Positions 1 to 9,390 of a stretch of 64,000 bases of DNA are shown piece after piece. A program made the translations under genes and the position numbers. Position 1 is the first letter of the stretch; each line of letters opens with the position of its first letter. This stretch comes from Variovorax sp. Root318D1 (lineage in GTDB: Bacteria > Pseudomonadota > Gammaproteobacteria > Burkholderiales > Burkholderiaceae_C). The stretch lies in contig NZ_LMCQ01000020.1 of the NCBI RefSeq assembly GCF_001424835.1, forward strand, positions 306,306-370,305, written 5' to 3'. The notes below the pieces were generated by a model that had not been told where the DNA came from, did not search any database, and worked only from the letters and a program-made list of their open reading frames with translations.

Positions 1-365
1 ACGTGGCGCTGAAGGCCAGTGAAGGCGTTGCTTCAATGATCGGCGACTTCATTCGCATCGAGTTTTCGCGCAGCATTTTGACCAAGGCGGCTGCAATTGT
101 TGCCTATCCGGTTCTAAAAGCTTTTAAAAATCGGTTGGACCACCGACGGTACAACGGCGCCGCGCTGCTTGGCCTGCGCGGCCTGGTTTTCAAGAGCCAT
201 GGCTCGGCTGACGAAGTGGCTTTCGGTCATGCGCTGGATCGCGCTTATGATGCCGCTCGCAACAACCTGCTCGATCGCGTGCGGGCCCGCATTGCTCACG
301 CCGCGCCATTGCTCGCGCGGCAGGAGCCGGCGGTGCCTGCCGACGCGGCGGCCCTTCACGTTTGA
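1..365 (+). CDS. plsX: Phosphate acyltransferase PlsX, C-terminal part (5' end outside window)
   Basis: The reading frame is open from the left edge (frame begins at base 3) to a TGA at 363-365, so only the last ~120 residues are present. PlsX converts acyl-ACP to acyl-phosphate, the donor for the first acylation of glycerol-3-phosphate. The visible part has the typical PlsX end: a KASEG segment, a helix around ALKAFKNRLDHRRYNGA and the GLRGLVFKSHGSAD motif. The stop overlaps the fabH start (TGATG), which fits the common plsX-fabH-fabD-fabG-acpP-fabF operon. Identity rests on the C-terminal motifs and the neighbours. Confidence 0.93.
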   Translation, partial: VALKASEGVASMIGDFIRIEFSRSILTKAAAIVAYPVLKAFKNRLDHRRYNGAALLGLRGLVFKSHGSADEVAFGHALDRAYDAARNNLLDRVRARIAHAAPLLARQEPAVPADAAALHV

Positions 366-1342
366 TGAGCTCTTATTCACGCATCACCGGCACAGGCAGC
401 TATCTGCCTCCGCGCCGGGTGACCAACGACGACCTTGCCAAGGAATTGGCAACACGCGGCATCGAGACTTCGAATCAATGGATCGTCGAACGCACCGGCA
501 TCCACGCGCGGCACTTTGCGGCGCCTGAAGTCACGAGCAGCGATCTCGGCCTCGAGGCCGCCCGCCACGCGCTGGAAGCCGCTGGGCGCAAGGCGGAAGA
601 TGTCGACCTGATCATCGTCGCCACATCGACGCCGGACATGGTGTTTCCGTCGTCGGCCGCCATTCTTCAGAACAAGCTCGGCATTGCCGGCTGCCCGGCC
701 TTCGATGTACAGGCGGTCTGCAGCGGCTTTGTCTATGCGCTGACCGTGGCCGACGCGATGATCCGCACCGGCAGCGCGCGCTGCGCGCTGGTGATTGGCG
801 CCGAAGTGTTCTCGCGCATTCTCGATTTCAACGATCGCACCACCTGCGTGCTGTTTGGCGACGGTGCCGGCGCCGTGGTGCTCGAGGCCAGCGACGAGCC
901 CGGCATCCTCGCGAGCGACCTGCATGCGGACGGCAAGCACGTCGGCATTCTTTGCGTACCCGGCCATGTTTCGGGCGGCAATGTGCTGGGCACGCCGCTG
1001 CTGCATATGGACGGCCAGGCCGTCTTCAAGCTGGCGGTGCGCGTGCTCGAAGATGCGGCCCGCGCCACGCTGGCAAAGGCAGGCAAGACCGAAGCCGACA
1101 TCGACTGGCTGATTCCGCACCAGGCCAACATCCGCATCATGGAAGGCACGGCCAAGAAGCTGAAGCTTCCGCGCGAGAAACTCATCGTGACGGTCAATGA
1201 GCATGGCAACACCTCGGCCGCCTCGATTCCGCTGGCGCTCGACGAGGCCGTGCGGTCCGGCAAAGTGAAGAAGGGCGAAACCGTCATGCTCGAAGGCGTG
1301 GGCGGCGGGTTCACCTGGGGCGCGGTGCTATTGAACCTGTAG
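365..1342 (+). CDS. fabH: 3-oxoacyl-ACP synthase III
   Basis: FabH condenses acetyl-CoA with malonyl-ACP and so starts each fatty acid chain. The protein has 325 residues, the usual size. The catalytic triad is visible: Cys119 in AVCSGF, His252 in PHQANIR and Asn282 in NEHGNTSAAS. The GGGFTWG end is also typical. A TTG at 362 is in frame, but ATG at 365 is preferred because it overlaps the plsX stop as TGATG, which suggests translational coupling. fabD follows after a short gap. Confidence 0.97.
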   Translation: MSSYSRITGTGSYLPPRRVTNDDLAKELATRGIETSNQWIVERTGIHARHFAAPEVTSSDLGLEAARHALEAAGRKAEDVDLIIVATSTPDMVFPSSAAILQNKLGIAGCPAFDVQAVCSGFVYALTVADAMIRTGSARCALVIGAEVFSRILDFNDRTTCVLFGDGAGAVVLEASDEPGILASDLHADGKHVGILCVPGHVSGGNVLGTPLLHMDGQAVFKLAVRVLEDAARATLAKAGKTEADIDWLIPHQANIRIMEGTAKKLKLPREKLIVTVNEHGNTSAASIPLALDEAVRSGKVKKGETVMLEGVGGGFTWGAVLLNL

Positions 1343-1395
1343 CCATTGCAATGCCCCTCGCGGTGGGGCTGCAGTGCGACATGACGCTTGAAACA

Positions 1396-2349
1396 ATGAA
1401 ATCCTTTGCTTTTGTCTTTCCGGGCCAGGGCTCGCAGGCGGTCGGCATGCTCGACGCCTGGGGCGACCACCCGGCCGTGGCCGAAACTCTGCGCGAAGCC
1501 TCCGAGGCACTGAGCGAAGACGTTGCCGCGCTGATCAAGAACGGCCCCAAGGAAGAGCTGGCCCTCACGACCAACACTCAGCCGGTGATGCTGGTGGCTG
1601 GTGTCGCCGCCTGGCGCGCATGGTTGGCGGAAGGTGGCGCGGCCCCTTCCGTCGTCGCAGGACATTCGCTCGGCGAATACTCCGCGCTGGTGGCGTCCGG
1701 TGTTCTCACGTTGGCGCAAGCGGCGCCGCTGGTGCGGTTCAGGGCGCGGGCCATGCAGCAGGCCGTGCCTGTGGGGGTGGGCGCCATGGCGGCCGTCCTC
1801 GGCATGGACTCCTCCAAGGTGGTTGCAGGCTGCGCCGAAGCGACCGCGTCCTTTGGCACCGGCAGCCCCGAGATCGTCGAGGCAGTGAATTTCAACGACC
1901 CGATGCAGACCGTGATCGCGGGCAGCAAGGCGGCCGTTGACAAAGCCTGCGAGCTGCTCAAGGCCAATGGTGCCAAGCGCGCACTGCTGCTCCCCGTGTC
2001 GGCACCCTTCCATTCGAGCCTGATGAAGCCCGCGGCCGAGGCGCTGCGCGAAAAGCTGACCACGATCACTTTCGCTGCGCCGCAGATCCCTGTGCTGAAC
2101 AACATCGACGTGGCCGTTGAAACCGACCCGGATCGCATCCGCGACGCCCTGGTGCGCCAGGCGGCCGGCCCGGTTCGCTGGGTCGAAAGCGTGCAGGCCT
2201 TGAAACTGCGCGGTGTAGCCGCCATCATCGAGTGCGGGCCGGGCAAGGTGCTGGCCGGCATGGTCAAGCGCATCACCCCCGAACTCGAAGCCGCGTCGGT
2301 GTACGACCCGGCAACGCTCGCGGACACCCGACAACTGCTCGCCGGCTGA
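1396..2349 (+). CDS. fabD: Malonyl-CoA:ACP transacylase
   Basis: FabD moves malonyl groups from CoA to ACP, providing the extender for FabH and FabF. With the ATG at 1396 the protein has 317 residues and begins MKSFAFVFPGQGSQ, the standard family N-terminus. Upstream in-frame ATGs at 1351 and 1381 would add a non-conserved tail. The nucleophile is Ser91 in GHSLGEYSAL. The partner His lies near residue 200 in APFHSSLM. It sits between fabH and fabG in the fab operon. Confidence 0.96.
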   Translation: MKSFAFVFPGQGSQAVGMLDAWGDHPAVAETLREASEALSEDVAALIKNGPKEELALTTNTQPVMLVAGVAAWRAWLAEGGAAPSVVAGHSLGEYSALVASGVLTLAQAAPLVRFRARAMQQAVPVGVGAMAAVLGMDSSKVVAGCAEATASFGTGSPEIVEAVNFNDPMQTVIAGSKAAVDKACELLKANGAKRALLLPVSAPFHSSLMKPAAEALREKLTTITFAAPQIPVLNNIDVAVETDPDRIRDALVRQAAGPVRWVESVQALKLRGVAAIIECGPGKVLAGMVKRITPELEAASVYDPATLADTRQLLAG

Positions 2350-2373
2350 ACGGCCAGGGCCCCCGATACTTTT

Positions 2374-3117
2374 ATGAGCATTCCCAAATTCGAAGGGCAA
2401 GTTGCCCTGGTTACCGGCGCGTCGCGCGGCATCGGCGCCGCCATTGCGCTCGAACTCGCGCAGCGCGGCCTCAAGGTGGTCGGCACCGGCACCACCGATG
2501 ACAGCGCGGCAAAGATCACCTCGGCCCTGAGCGCGTTTGACGGCCGTGGCCGTGCGCTCAACGTGAACGACGCGGCGGCCGTCGACGCGCTGATCGACGA
2601 AATCGTTCAGGCCTACGGCGCCATCCATGTGCTGGTCAACAACGCCGGCATCACGCGCGACACGCTCGCCATGCGCATGAAGGACGACGACTGGGACGCG
2701 GTGCTCGACACCAATCTCAAGGCCGTGTTCCGCCTGTCGCGCGCGGTCATTCGCCCGATGATGAAGCAGCGCTACGGCCGCATCATCAGCATCACGAGCG
2801 TGGTCGGCGCCTCCGGCAATGCCGGGCAGGCCAATTACGCGGCGGCCAAGGCCGGTGTGGCGGGCATGACCCGCGCGCTGGCCCGCGAACTCGGCAGCCG
2901 CAACATCACGGTCAACTGCGTTGCGCCGGGCTTCATTGAAACCGACATGACGGCCAGCCTGCCGGAGGCCCAGCAGCAGGCCCTGCTCCAGCAGATTCCG
3001 CTCGGCCACCTTGGCAAGCCAGCTGACATCGCACATGCCGTGTCCTACCTTGCATCGCCCCAGGCGTCGTACGTGACAGGGCAGGAACTGCACGTCAACG
3101 GCGGCATGCACATGTAA
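2374..3117 (+). CDS. fabG: 3-oxoacyl-ACP reductase
   Basis: This NADPH-dependent short-chain dehydrogenase reduces 3-oxoacyl-ACP in each elongation round. The 247-residue protein has the cofactor motif TGASRGIG (14-21), NNAG (89-92) and the catalytic Ser142, Tyr155 and Lys159 (YAAAK). The C-terminus (SYVTGQELHVNGGMHM) is the usual FabG form, which separates it from the many other SDR enzymes. The position between fabD and acpP supports the call. Confidence 0.97.
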   Translation: MSIPKFEGQVALVTGASRGIGAAIALELAQRGLKVVGTGTTDDSAAKITSALSAFDGRGRALNVNDAAAVDALIDEIVQAYGAIHVLVNNAGITRDTLAMRMKDDDWDAVLDTNLKAVFRLSRAVIRPMMKQRYGRIISITSVVGASGNAGQANYAAAKAGVAGMTRALARELGSRNITVNCVAPGFIETDMTASLPEAQQQALLQQIPLGHLGKPADIAHAVSYLASPQASYVTGQELHVNGGMHM

Positions 3118-3219
3118 TTGCCGCAAGGCGCAATCTTTCCCCGCTCCGGGTGCACGGCAAATGCCACAATGCGCCCGGCTAAAATCCACCGATTACCTAC
3201 AACCCTCAGAGGGAACCAA

Positions 3220-3459
3220 ATGAGCGATATCGAAGCACGTGTCAAGAAAATCATCGCCGAGCAACTCGGCGTGGAAGAGTCCCAAGTAACGAACGAAAAG
3301 GCTTTCGTGGCCGACCTCGGTGCGGACTCGCTCGACACGGTCGAACTGGTGATGGCACTCGAAGACGAGTTTGGCATCGAGATTCCCGATGAAGATGCCG
3401 AGAAGATCACCACGGTGCAAAACGCCGTCGACTACGCCACCAAGAATCAAAAGGCCTGA
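3220..3459 (+). CDS. acpP: Acyl carrier protein
   Basis: This 79-residue acidic protein carries the growing acyl chain on a phosphopantetheine arm. The attachment residue is Ser37 in the GADSLDTVEL motif. The ATG at 3220 has a purine-rich ribosome site (CAGAGGGA) just upstream. The open frame extends further 5' but that part is not conserved. About 100 bases separate it from fabG and hold no other gene. AcpS, which activates this protein, is encoded at 16273. Confidence 0.97.
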   Translation: MSDIEARVKKIIAEQLGVEESQVTNEKAFVADLGADSLDTVELVMALEDEFGIEIPDEDAEKITTVQNAVDYATKNQKA

Positions 3460-3555
3460 TCGGGCCAGCTGGAACTGCCACGGCCGGCGGCGCTTTTCAT
3501 CGAGCCCGTACGCGCCGCCCGCAGTTGTTCAGCGCTTTCAGAAAGGTTTGCCGGC

Positions 3556-4800
3556 ATGACCAAACGCCGCGTCGTCGTGACCGGACTCGGTTGCATCGCT
3601 CCTGTCGGAAACACCGCAACCGAATCCTGGGCCAACCTGTTGGCCGGGAAGTCGGGCATTGCGAACATCACCGCGTTCGATGCAAGCGCCTTTGCCTGCA
3701 AGTTCGCCGGTGAGGTGAAGGGTTTCGACATCACCCAATACATCTCGGAGAAGGAAGCGCGCCACATGGACCGCTTCATTCATCTGGGGCTTGCCGCCGC
3801 CATGCAGGCGGTGCAGGACAGCGGACTGCCGACCGGCGAAGCGCTGCCCTATGAAGAAGCCGTGCGCATCGGCTGCAACATCGGCTCCGGCATCGGCGGC
3901 CTGCCGATGATCGAAGAAACGCACGGCGAATACGCGAGTCGCGGCCCGCGCCGCATTTCGCCGTTCTTCGTACCGGCTTCGATCATCAACATGATCTCGG
4001 GCCACGTCTCGATCAAGTACGGCTTCAAGGGCCCGAACATCGCGGTGGTGACCGCCTGTACCACGGGCCTGCATGCCATTGGCACGTCGGCACGCATGAT
4101 CGAATACGGCGATGCCGACGTCATGATCGCGGGCGGCGCCGAGTCGACCATTTCTCCGCTCGGCATCGGCGGCTTCACCGCGCCGCGTGCACTCAGCACG
4201 CGCAACGACGATCCCGCCACGGCCTCGCGTCCGTGGGACAAGGACCGCGACGGCTTCGTGCTGGGCGAGGGCGCCGGCGTGCTGGTGCTCGAAGAATACG
4301 AGCATGCCAAAGCGCGCGGTGCCAAGATCTACGCGGAAGTGGCGGGCTTCGGCCTGACCGGCGACGCGTACCACATGACCGCACCCGACGTCGACGGCCC
4401 CCGCCGCTCGATGACCATGGCGCTGGCCAATGCGGGCGTCAACGCCGACGAAGTGCAGTACCTCAATGCACACGGCACCTCGACGCAGATCGGCGACGTC
4501 AACGAGACCAATGCGGTCAAGAAGGCCTTCGGCGACCATGCGAAGAAGCTGGTTGTGAATTCGACCAAGTCGATGACCGGCCACTTGCTGGGCGGCGCCG
4601 GCGGCATCGAGTCGGTGTTCACGGTGCTCGCACTGCATCACCAGAAGAGCCCGCCGACCATCAACATCTTCAACCAGGATCCGGAGTGCGACCTCGACTA
4701 CTGCGCCAACGTGGCGCGCGATCTCAAGATCGATGTCGCGGTCAAGAACAACTTCGGCTTCGGCGGCACCAACGGCACGCTGGTGTTCAAGCGCGCTTGA
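3556..4800 (+). CDS. fabF: 3-oxoacyl-ACP synthase II
   Basis: FabF carries out the elongating condensations of fatty acid synthesis, including 16 to 18 carbons. It has 414 residues. The active site is Cys168 in VTACTTG, with His in NAHGTSTQIGD (about 305) and in MTGHLLGGAGG (about 341). The end FGFGGTNGTLVFKR is standard. The start follows an AAAGGT ribosome site. It closes the fab cluster and is followed closely by a small membrane protein gene. Confidence 0.97.
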   Translation: MTKRRVVVTGLGCIAPVGNTATESWANLLAGKSGIANITAFDASAFACKFAGEVKGFDITQYISEKEARHMDRFIHLGLAAAMQAVQDSGLPTGEALPYEEAVRIGCNIGSGIGGLPMIEETHGEYASRGPRRISPFFVPASIINMISGHVSIKYGFKGPNIAVVTACTTGLHAIGTSARMIEYGDADVMIAGGAESTISPLGIGGFTAPRALSTRNDDPATASRPWDKDRDGFVLGEGAGVLVLEEYEHAKARGAKIYAEVAGFGLTGDAYHMTAPDVDGPRRSMTMALANAGVNADEVQYLNAHGTSTQIGDVNETNAVKKAFGDHAKKLVVNSTKSMTGHLLGGAGGIESVFTVLALHHQKSPPTINIFNQDPECDLDYCANVARDLKIDVAVKNNFGFGGTNGTLVFKRA

Positions 4801-4813
4801 GCATTGCTCTTTC

Positions 4814-5296
4814 ATGCACAGCGCACCGTCGGTGACATACCCGGTGGGGCGCTCGCGCGGTGCCACCCGGATTCTGATCGCCACATGGGCCTTGGGCGCA
4901 GCGTGCGCGGGACTGTCGTGCTATCTGTTCGATAGTGCCGGTTGGCGCCAGCTGCTGCTGGTCCTGAGTGTGCTGTTGTCGGGCCTCGCGGCCGGGCTCG
5001 GGCTGCGAAGCGACGGTGCGGGGGTGCTGCACTTCGACGGACTGGGCTGGACGCTCACGGGCGCCCATCCGGGCCGTGCCGTCCATGCGGCCCGCGCCGC
5101 CGTCGCACTCGATATCCAGTCGCTGCTGCTGGTCCGGCTGACCCAGCCGGGCCGTGCGAGCCGATGGATCTGGGTCGAGCAGCGCGCCATGCCGGAACGC
5201 TGGCGCGACCTGCGCCGTGCGGTATATTCGCGCGCCCCGACCGCGTCGCCTGCCGGCGAGCCTTGGCGTGCGACCGCGCCTGTCGATGCGCCCTGA
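4814..5296 (+). CDS. Small membrane protein of YgfX-like layout
   Basis: This is a 160-residue protein not firmly recognised by sequence. Residues ~18-60 form two hydrophobic segments with a short turn, followed by a soluble domain containing GWTLTG, LLLVRL and WRDLRRAVYS. Two membrane helices followed by a small beta-rich domain ending in an LRR-like patch is the layout of YgfX/CptA proteins, but the match is by architecture only. It lies 13 bases after fabF and 9 bases before rpoE, so it is probably cotranscribed with one of them. ATG 4814 was chosen because the upstream in-frame residues overlap fabF and look non-coding. Confidence 0.75.
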   Translation: MHSAPSVTYPVGRSRGATRILIATWALGAACAGLSCYLFDSAGWRQLLLVLSVLLSGLAAGLGLRSDGAGVLHFDGLGWTLTGAHPGRAVHAARAAVALDIQSLLLVRLTQPGRASRWIWVEQRAMPERWRDLRRAVYSRAPTASPAGEPWRATAPVDAP

Positions 5297-5305
5297 ACCT
5301 CCCCG

Positions 5306-5980
5306 ATGACCACTTCTCCGCCGCCAGTGCCACCGGACTCCGGCTTGCCCGATGTGTCCGCCGAGGCGCCGCGCCCGGGCGAGGTCGACCTGCTGCTGGT
5401 CCAGCGCACGGTCGCGGGTGACCAAAAGGCATTCGAACTGCTGGTCATCAAGTACCAGCGCCGGATCGAGCGCCTGATCGGGCGCATGGTGCGCGATGTC
5501 GATCTGGTCGAAGACATTGCGCAGGAAACCTTCATTCGCGCCTACCGCGCGCTCCATCAGTTCCGCGGCGACGCGCAGTTCTACACCTGGCTTTACCGGA
5601 TCGCGGTGAATACCGCCAAGAAGGCATTGGTAGACATGAAGCGCGACCCGACCATTTCCGAAAGCGCCATGCGGCCGTCTTCTGATGAGGACGATGAAAC
5701 TTACCGGCCCGGAAACGAACCAATCAGCGACGAAACCCCCGAATCGGTCCTGGCGGCAAACGAAATCGCCCGCGTGGTCGAGGCGGCCATGGAGGCGTTG
5801 CCGTCCGAGCTGCGCCAGGCTGTCACCCTGCGCGAGATCGAGGGCATGAGTTACGAAGAGATTGCCGAGGTCATGGATTGCCCGATCGGCACCGTGCGCT
5901 CGCGTATTTTCCGGGCGCGCGAGGCCATTTCGGCCAGGGTCAAACCGCTGCTGGACAACCAGTCCGGCAAGCGTTGGTAG
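5306..5980 (+). CDS. rpoE: Extracytoplasmic-function sigma factor RpoE (AlgU type)
   Basis: This 224-residue ECF sigma factor directs the envelope-stress response. Region 2 is visible as DLVEDIAQETFIRAYRAL and FYTWLYRIAVNTA. Region 4 is visible as LREIEGMSYEEIAEVMDCPIGTVRSRIFRARE. A ~27-residue Pro-rich leader precedes the conserved part, so the true start could be slightly further in. The anti-sigma factor and its co-regulators follow directly, the usual rpoE-mucA-mucB-mucD order. Confidence 0.96.
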   Translation: MTTSPPPVPPDSGLPDVSAEAPRPGEVDLLLVQRTVAGDQKAFELLVIKYQRRIERLIGRMVRDVDLVEDIAQETFIRAYRALHQFRGDAQFYTWLYRIAVNTAKKALVDMKRDPTISESAMRPSSDEDDETYRPGNEPISDETPESVLAANEIARVVEAAMEALPSELRQAVTLREIEGMSYEEIAEVMDCPIGTVRSRIFRAREAISARVKPLLDNQSGKRW

Positions 5981-5997
5981 GTAAGCAGGTGAATGAA

Positions 5998-6666
5998 ATG
6001 AATCAGACGATGACGGTTCGTGAGCAGGTATCCGCATTGGCGGATGGTCATTTGCAGGGCGAGGAGTTTGCGCGGGCCATCGAGGCCGTCTGCGCGGACG
6101 ACGAGGCCCATCGGGTCTGGCGCGCCTATCACCTCGTGGGCGACGTGCTGCGCGCGGGCGCGCACTCGCCATGCAGCGATAGCAGCGCGTTCCTGGCCCG
6201 CTTTCAGCAGCGCCTGGCGGCGGAGCCTGTGGCCTCGGTCGCGCCTGTGCCGCCGGCCCAGGCCTCAACGATGCATGCGGTGCGGCACAAAACCGATGCA
6301 GCCAACGAGCCGGTCTTCCGTTGGAAGCTCGTGGCCGGCGCCGCTTCGCTGGTGGCCGTGGCCGCGATCAGCTGGACGCTGGTCGGAAACGGCGCCCCCT
6401 TTCCATCGCAGGGTGCCCAGATAGCAGCCCAGCAGCAGCAACCAGCGTCCAACGCGGTGCTGGCCGCCGCTGCCCCCAGCAGCCCGCTGCCCGCCGCTGC
6501 GCCGCTGGCGTCAACCCGCGTGGTGGTCGGCAGTGGAAGCCCGCAGGTCATGCTGCGAGACCCGCGGCTCGACCAGTTGCTCGAAGCGCACCAGCAAGCC
6601 GGCGGCGCTTCGCAAATGCCCTCAGGGTTCCTGCGCAACGCGACCTTCGAAGGCCCGACGCGCTGA
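5998..6666 (+). CDS. rseA: Anti-sigma-E factor RseA/MucA
   Basis: This inner-membrane protein would hold RpoE inactive until envelope stress triggers its proteolysis. With ATG 5998 it has 222 residues: an N-terminal anti-sigma domain (VREQVSALADGHLQGEE ... WRAYHLVGDVLR), one membrane segment near 105-125, and an Ala/Gln-rich periplasmic part. AGGTGA lies just upstream of the start. It begins 17 bases after rpoE and is followed by rseB, so the identification is strong even though this family is poorly conserved. Confidence 0.9.
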   Translation: MNQTMTVREQVSALADGHLQGEEFARAIEAVCADDEAHRVWRAYHLVGDVLRAGAHSPCSDSSAFLARFQQRLAAEPVASVAPVPPAQASTMHAVRHKTDAANEPVFRWKLVAGAASLVAVAAISWTLVGNGAPFPSQGAQIAAQQQQPASNAVLAAAAPSSPLPAAAPLASTRVVVGSGSPQVMLRDPRLDQLLEAHQQAGGASQMPSGFLRNATFEGPTR

Positions 6667-6687
6667 CGCGCGCCTGCCGTCGCTCCA

Positions 6688-7746
6688 ATGACCGTTCAGA
6701 TGCCGATCTCTGCACGCGCGTTCGCGCTGGTGCTCGCTGCTTTTTGTCTGGTGCAGATTGCGGCGGCACAGAGCCGGCCGGGTCCAGCCAACGCCAGGAG
6801 TGCGGCCTCGGTGCAGGCCGGCGACGCACCGCCCGCAATGGGCGTCGTCGAATGGCTGCAGCGCATGCACGCCGGGGCCCGGCAGCGCAATTACGTCGGC
6901 ACCTTCGTGGTTTCGGCGGCGGGCGGCGATCTGTCGAGTGCGCGCATCTGGCATGTGCGCGACGGCGATATGCAGATCGAGCGCATCGAGGCCCTGTCCG
7001 GCCCGCCGCGCTCCACCTTCAGGCGCAACCACCATGTGATGACCTTCCTGCCAGAGGCAAAGGTCGTGAAGGTCGAGAAGCGCGAGAACCTCGACCTCTT
7101 TCCCAATCTGCCGGACAAGCCCGATTCTTCGATCGGCGATTTCTACGACGTCCGCGCCATCGGCAAGGACCGCGTGGCGGGTTTCGACGCCGACGTGGTG
7201 CAGCTGTTGCCGCACGACGGGCTTCGCTTTGGCTATCGCATCTGGAGCGAGCGCCGCTCCGGCCTGGTGATGAAGCTGCAGACCATCGACAGCGACTCCC
7301 GCGTGGTGGAGCAGTCGGCGTTCTCCGAATTGCAGCTGGACGCGCCCGTCAAGGCGCAGGCCCTCGCGCAGATGATGGCCAACACCGGCGGCTACCGCAT
7401 CGAGAAGCTCGAGCTGGAGCGCACCAGCGCGCAGGACGAGGGCTGGACGCTCAAGTCGCCCGTGGCGGGTTTCAAGCCGCGCAGCTTCTATCGCCGCGGT
7501 GACAAGACCGGTCAGGATCGAACCGTCCAGTGGACCTTCTCCGATGGCCTTGCCTCCGTATCGCTTTTCATCGAGCGCTACGATGAGAAACGCGCACCGC
7601 GGGATGGTGTGCTCACAATCGGTGCAACCAATGCCATTCGCCGGCGATTGCCCGAGCCGGCAAGCGATTGGTGGCTCACCGCCGTGGGCGAGGTGCCGCA
7701 GCAGACTCTCAACGCGTTTGCGCAAAGCCTCGCGCGTACGCGCTGA
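6688..7746 (+). CDS. rseB: Sigma-E regulatory protein RseB/MucB
   Basis: This 352-residue periplasmic protein is expected to bind RseA and shield it from cleavage until lipoprotein or LPS intermediates build up. A signal peptide occupies residues ~1-27 (cleavage near AAA-QS). The N-terminal LolA-like half contains RNYVGTFVV and NHHVMTFLPEAKVVKVEKREN. The C-terminal half has FSDGLASVSLFIE. ATG at 6700 is an alternative start. It lies between rseA and degP. Confidence 0.94.
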   Translation: MTVQMPISARAFALVLAAFCLVQIAAAQSRPGPANARSAASVQAGDAPPAMGVVEWLQRMHAGARQRNYVGTFVVSAAGGDLSSARIWHVRDGDMQIERIEALSGPPRSTFRRNHHVMTFLPEAKVVKVEKRENLDLFPNLPDKPDSSIGDFYDVRAIGKDRVAGFDADVVQLLPHDGLRFGYRIWSERRSGLVMKLQTIDSDSRVVEQSAFSELQLDAPVKAQALAQMMANTGGYRIEKLELERTSAQDEGWTLKSPVAGFKPRSFYRRGDKTGQDRTVQWTFSDGLASVSLFIERYDEKRAPRDGVLTIGATNAIRRRLPEPASDWWLTAVGEVPQQTLNAFAQSLARTR

Positions 7747-7844
7747 TCTGCGAGGCGCGCGCTGCTGGCGCTGAACCAAGTCCGCATCACTGACTCATAG
7801 CTCTTCTTTTGGCTGTTCTCTGTTCTTTTGAAAGAAAACCGATC

Positions 7845-9335
7845 ATGTTCAAAGTCGAGGGACACAAGCTTCGTTCCTATCTCTTCGCATTCGGCGTGGC
7901 CTGCTCGGCTGCGACCGGATTCTTGCCGGCAACGTCAGCCATGGCGCAGACGCCCCAGGCGCGCGGATTGCCCGATTTCGCCGATCTGGTGGAGCAGGTG
8001 GGTCCCGCGGTGGTCGGCATCCGCACCGTCGAGAAGGTTTCCACGCGCGGCGGCAGCGGCGGGGAAATGGACGAGGAGATGCAGGAGTTCTTCCGGCGCT
8101 TCTTCGGCCAGCCGCTGCCCGGCAATCCGCGACCCGGCCCGCGCCCCAACCGGCCGCAGCAACCTCAGGAGGAAGAGCGCCCGCGCGGCGTGGGGTCGGG
8201 CTTCATCCTCTCGGCCGACGGCTATGTCATGACCAATGCCCACGTGATCGAGGACGCGTCCGAAATCCTCGTCACGCTGACCGACAAGCGCGAGTTCAAG
8301 GCCAAGCTGATCGGCGCCGACAAGCGCAGCGACGTCGCGGTGGTGAAAATCGAGGCGACCAGCCTGCCTGTGGTGAAGGTCGGCGACATCTCCAAGCTGC
8401 GCGTCGGCGAATGGGTGATGGCGATCGGTTCGCCCTTCGGCCTGGAGAACACCGTGACCGCGGGCATCGTGAGCGCGAAGCAGCGCGACACCGGCGATCT
8501 GGTGCCGCTCATCCAGACCGACGTTGCAATCAACCCGGGCAACTCCGGCGGCCCGCTCATCAATCTGCGCGGCGAGGTGGTCGGCATCAACAGCCAGATC
8601 TATTCGCGCTCGGGCGGCTACATGGGCATCTCGTTCTCGATCCCGATCGATGAAGCGATCCGTGTCAGCGAGCAGCTGCGCGCCACCGGCCGGGTCTCGC
8701 GCGGCCTGATCGGCGTGACCATCGGCACCGTGTCCAAGGACGTGGCCGAATCGATCGGCCTGGGCAAGGCCCGCGGCGCGCTCGTGAACAGCGTGGTGCC
8801 GGGTTCGGCGGCCGACAAGGCCGGCGTGAAGGAAGGCGACATCATCACGAAGTACGGCGACAAGGTCATCGACACGCCGAGCGACCTGTCGCGCTCGGTG
8901 GCTAGCACCAAGCCGGGCGCCAAGAGCACGCTGACCCTGTTCCGCAACGGCGCTTCGCGCGAGCTCGCAATCACTGTGGCCGAGGGCGATCCCGAAGCCA
9001 AGCCGTCCGGAAAGCGCCAGCAGGATCGCGAGGAGCCACAGGCCAAGCCGTCGTCCGCGGCCGGCAAGTCGCTCGGCCTGGTGGTCAGCGACCTCACCGA
9101 CGCCCAGAAGAAGGAGCTCAAGGTGCGCGGCGTGCGTATCGACGCGGCCACTGATGCGGCCGCCAAGGCCGGGCTGCGCGAGGGTGACGTGATTCTCTCG
9201 GTTGGCAATGTCGAGGTGTCGAGCGTCAAGGAATTCGAGTCTGCGATTGCCAAGGCCGACAAGAACAAGGCGCTCAGCGTGCTGTTCCGCCGTGGCGAGT
9301 GGGCGCAATATGCCCTGATCCGACCCGCACGCTGA
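7845..9335 (+). CDS. degP: Periplasmic serine endoprotease DegP/MucD
   Basis: This is a HtrA-family protease and chaperone that removes misfolded periplasmic proteins. It has 496 residues with a signal peptide (cleavage after SAMA, residue 34). The triad is His133 (TNAHVIE), Asp163 (RSDVAVVKI) and Ser234 (NPGNSGGPLIN). Two PDZ domains follow at about 290-380 and 405-490, with a charged linker between them. A Gly/Pro-rich loop at 66-115 contains EEMQEFFRRFFG, as in other HtrA proteins. ATG 7845 gives a proper signal peptide. It closes the rpoE unit before a strong terminator. Confidence 0.96.
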   Translation: MFKVEGHKLRSYLFAFGVACSAATGFLPATSAMAQTPQARGLPDFADLVEQVGPAVVGIRTVEKVSTRGGSGGEMDEEMQEFFRRFFGQPLPGNPRPGPRPNRPQQPQEEERPRGVGSGFILSADGYVMTNAHVIEDASEILVTLTDKREFKAKLIGADKRSDVAVVKIEATSLPVVKVGDISKLRVGEWVMAIGSPFGLENTVTAGIVSAKQRDTGDLVPLIQTDVAINPGNSGGPLINLRGEVVGINSQIYSRSGGYMGISFSIPIDEAIRVSEQLRATGRVSRGLIGVTIGTVSKDVAESIGLGKARGALVNSVVPGSAADKAGVKEGDIITKYGDKVIDTPSDLSRSVASTKPGAKSTLTLFRNGASRELAITVAEGDPEAKPSGKRQQDREEPQAKPSSAAGKSLGLVVSDLTDAQKKELKVRGVRIDAATDAAAKAGLREGDVILSVGNVEVSSVKEFESAIAKADKNKALSVLFRRGEWAQYALIRPAR

Positions 9336-9354
9336 TCTGGCGCTGCCGTCAAGT

Positions 9355-9390
9355 GGCCCCACCCGTCAGTCGGGTTTGGGGCCTTTTTTT
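9355..9390 (+). terminator. Rho-independent terminator after degP
   Basis: The arms GGCCCC and GGGGCC, extended by an inner CCCG/CGGG pairing around a short loop, are followed by seven T residues at 9384-9390. It lies 20 bases after the degP stop and ends the rpoE-rseA-rseB-degP unit. Confidence 0.9.

Noticed and set aside
733..3189. 818-codon open frame on the reverse strand across fabH-fabG
   Set aside because: It is a GC-driven shadow of three certain genes; its translation is Arg/His/Gly-rich with no motif.
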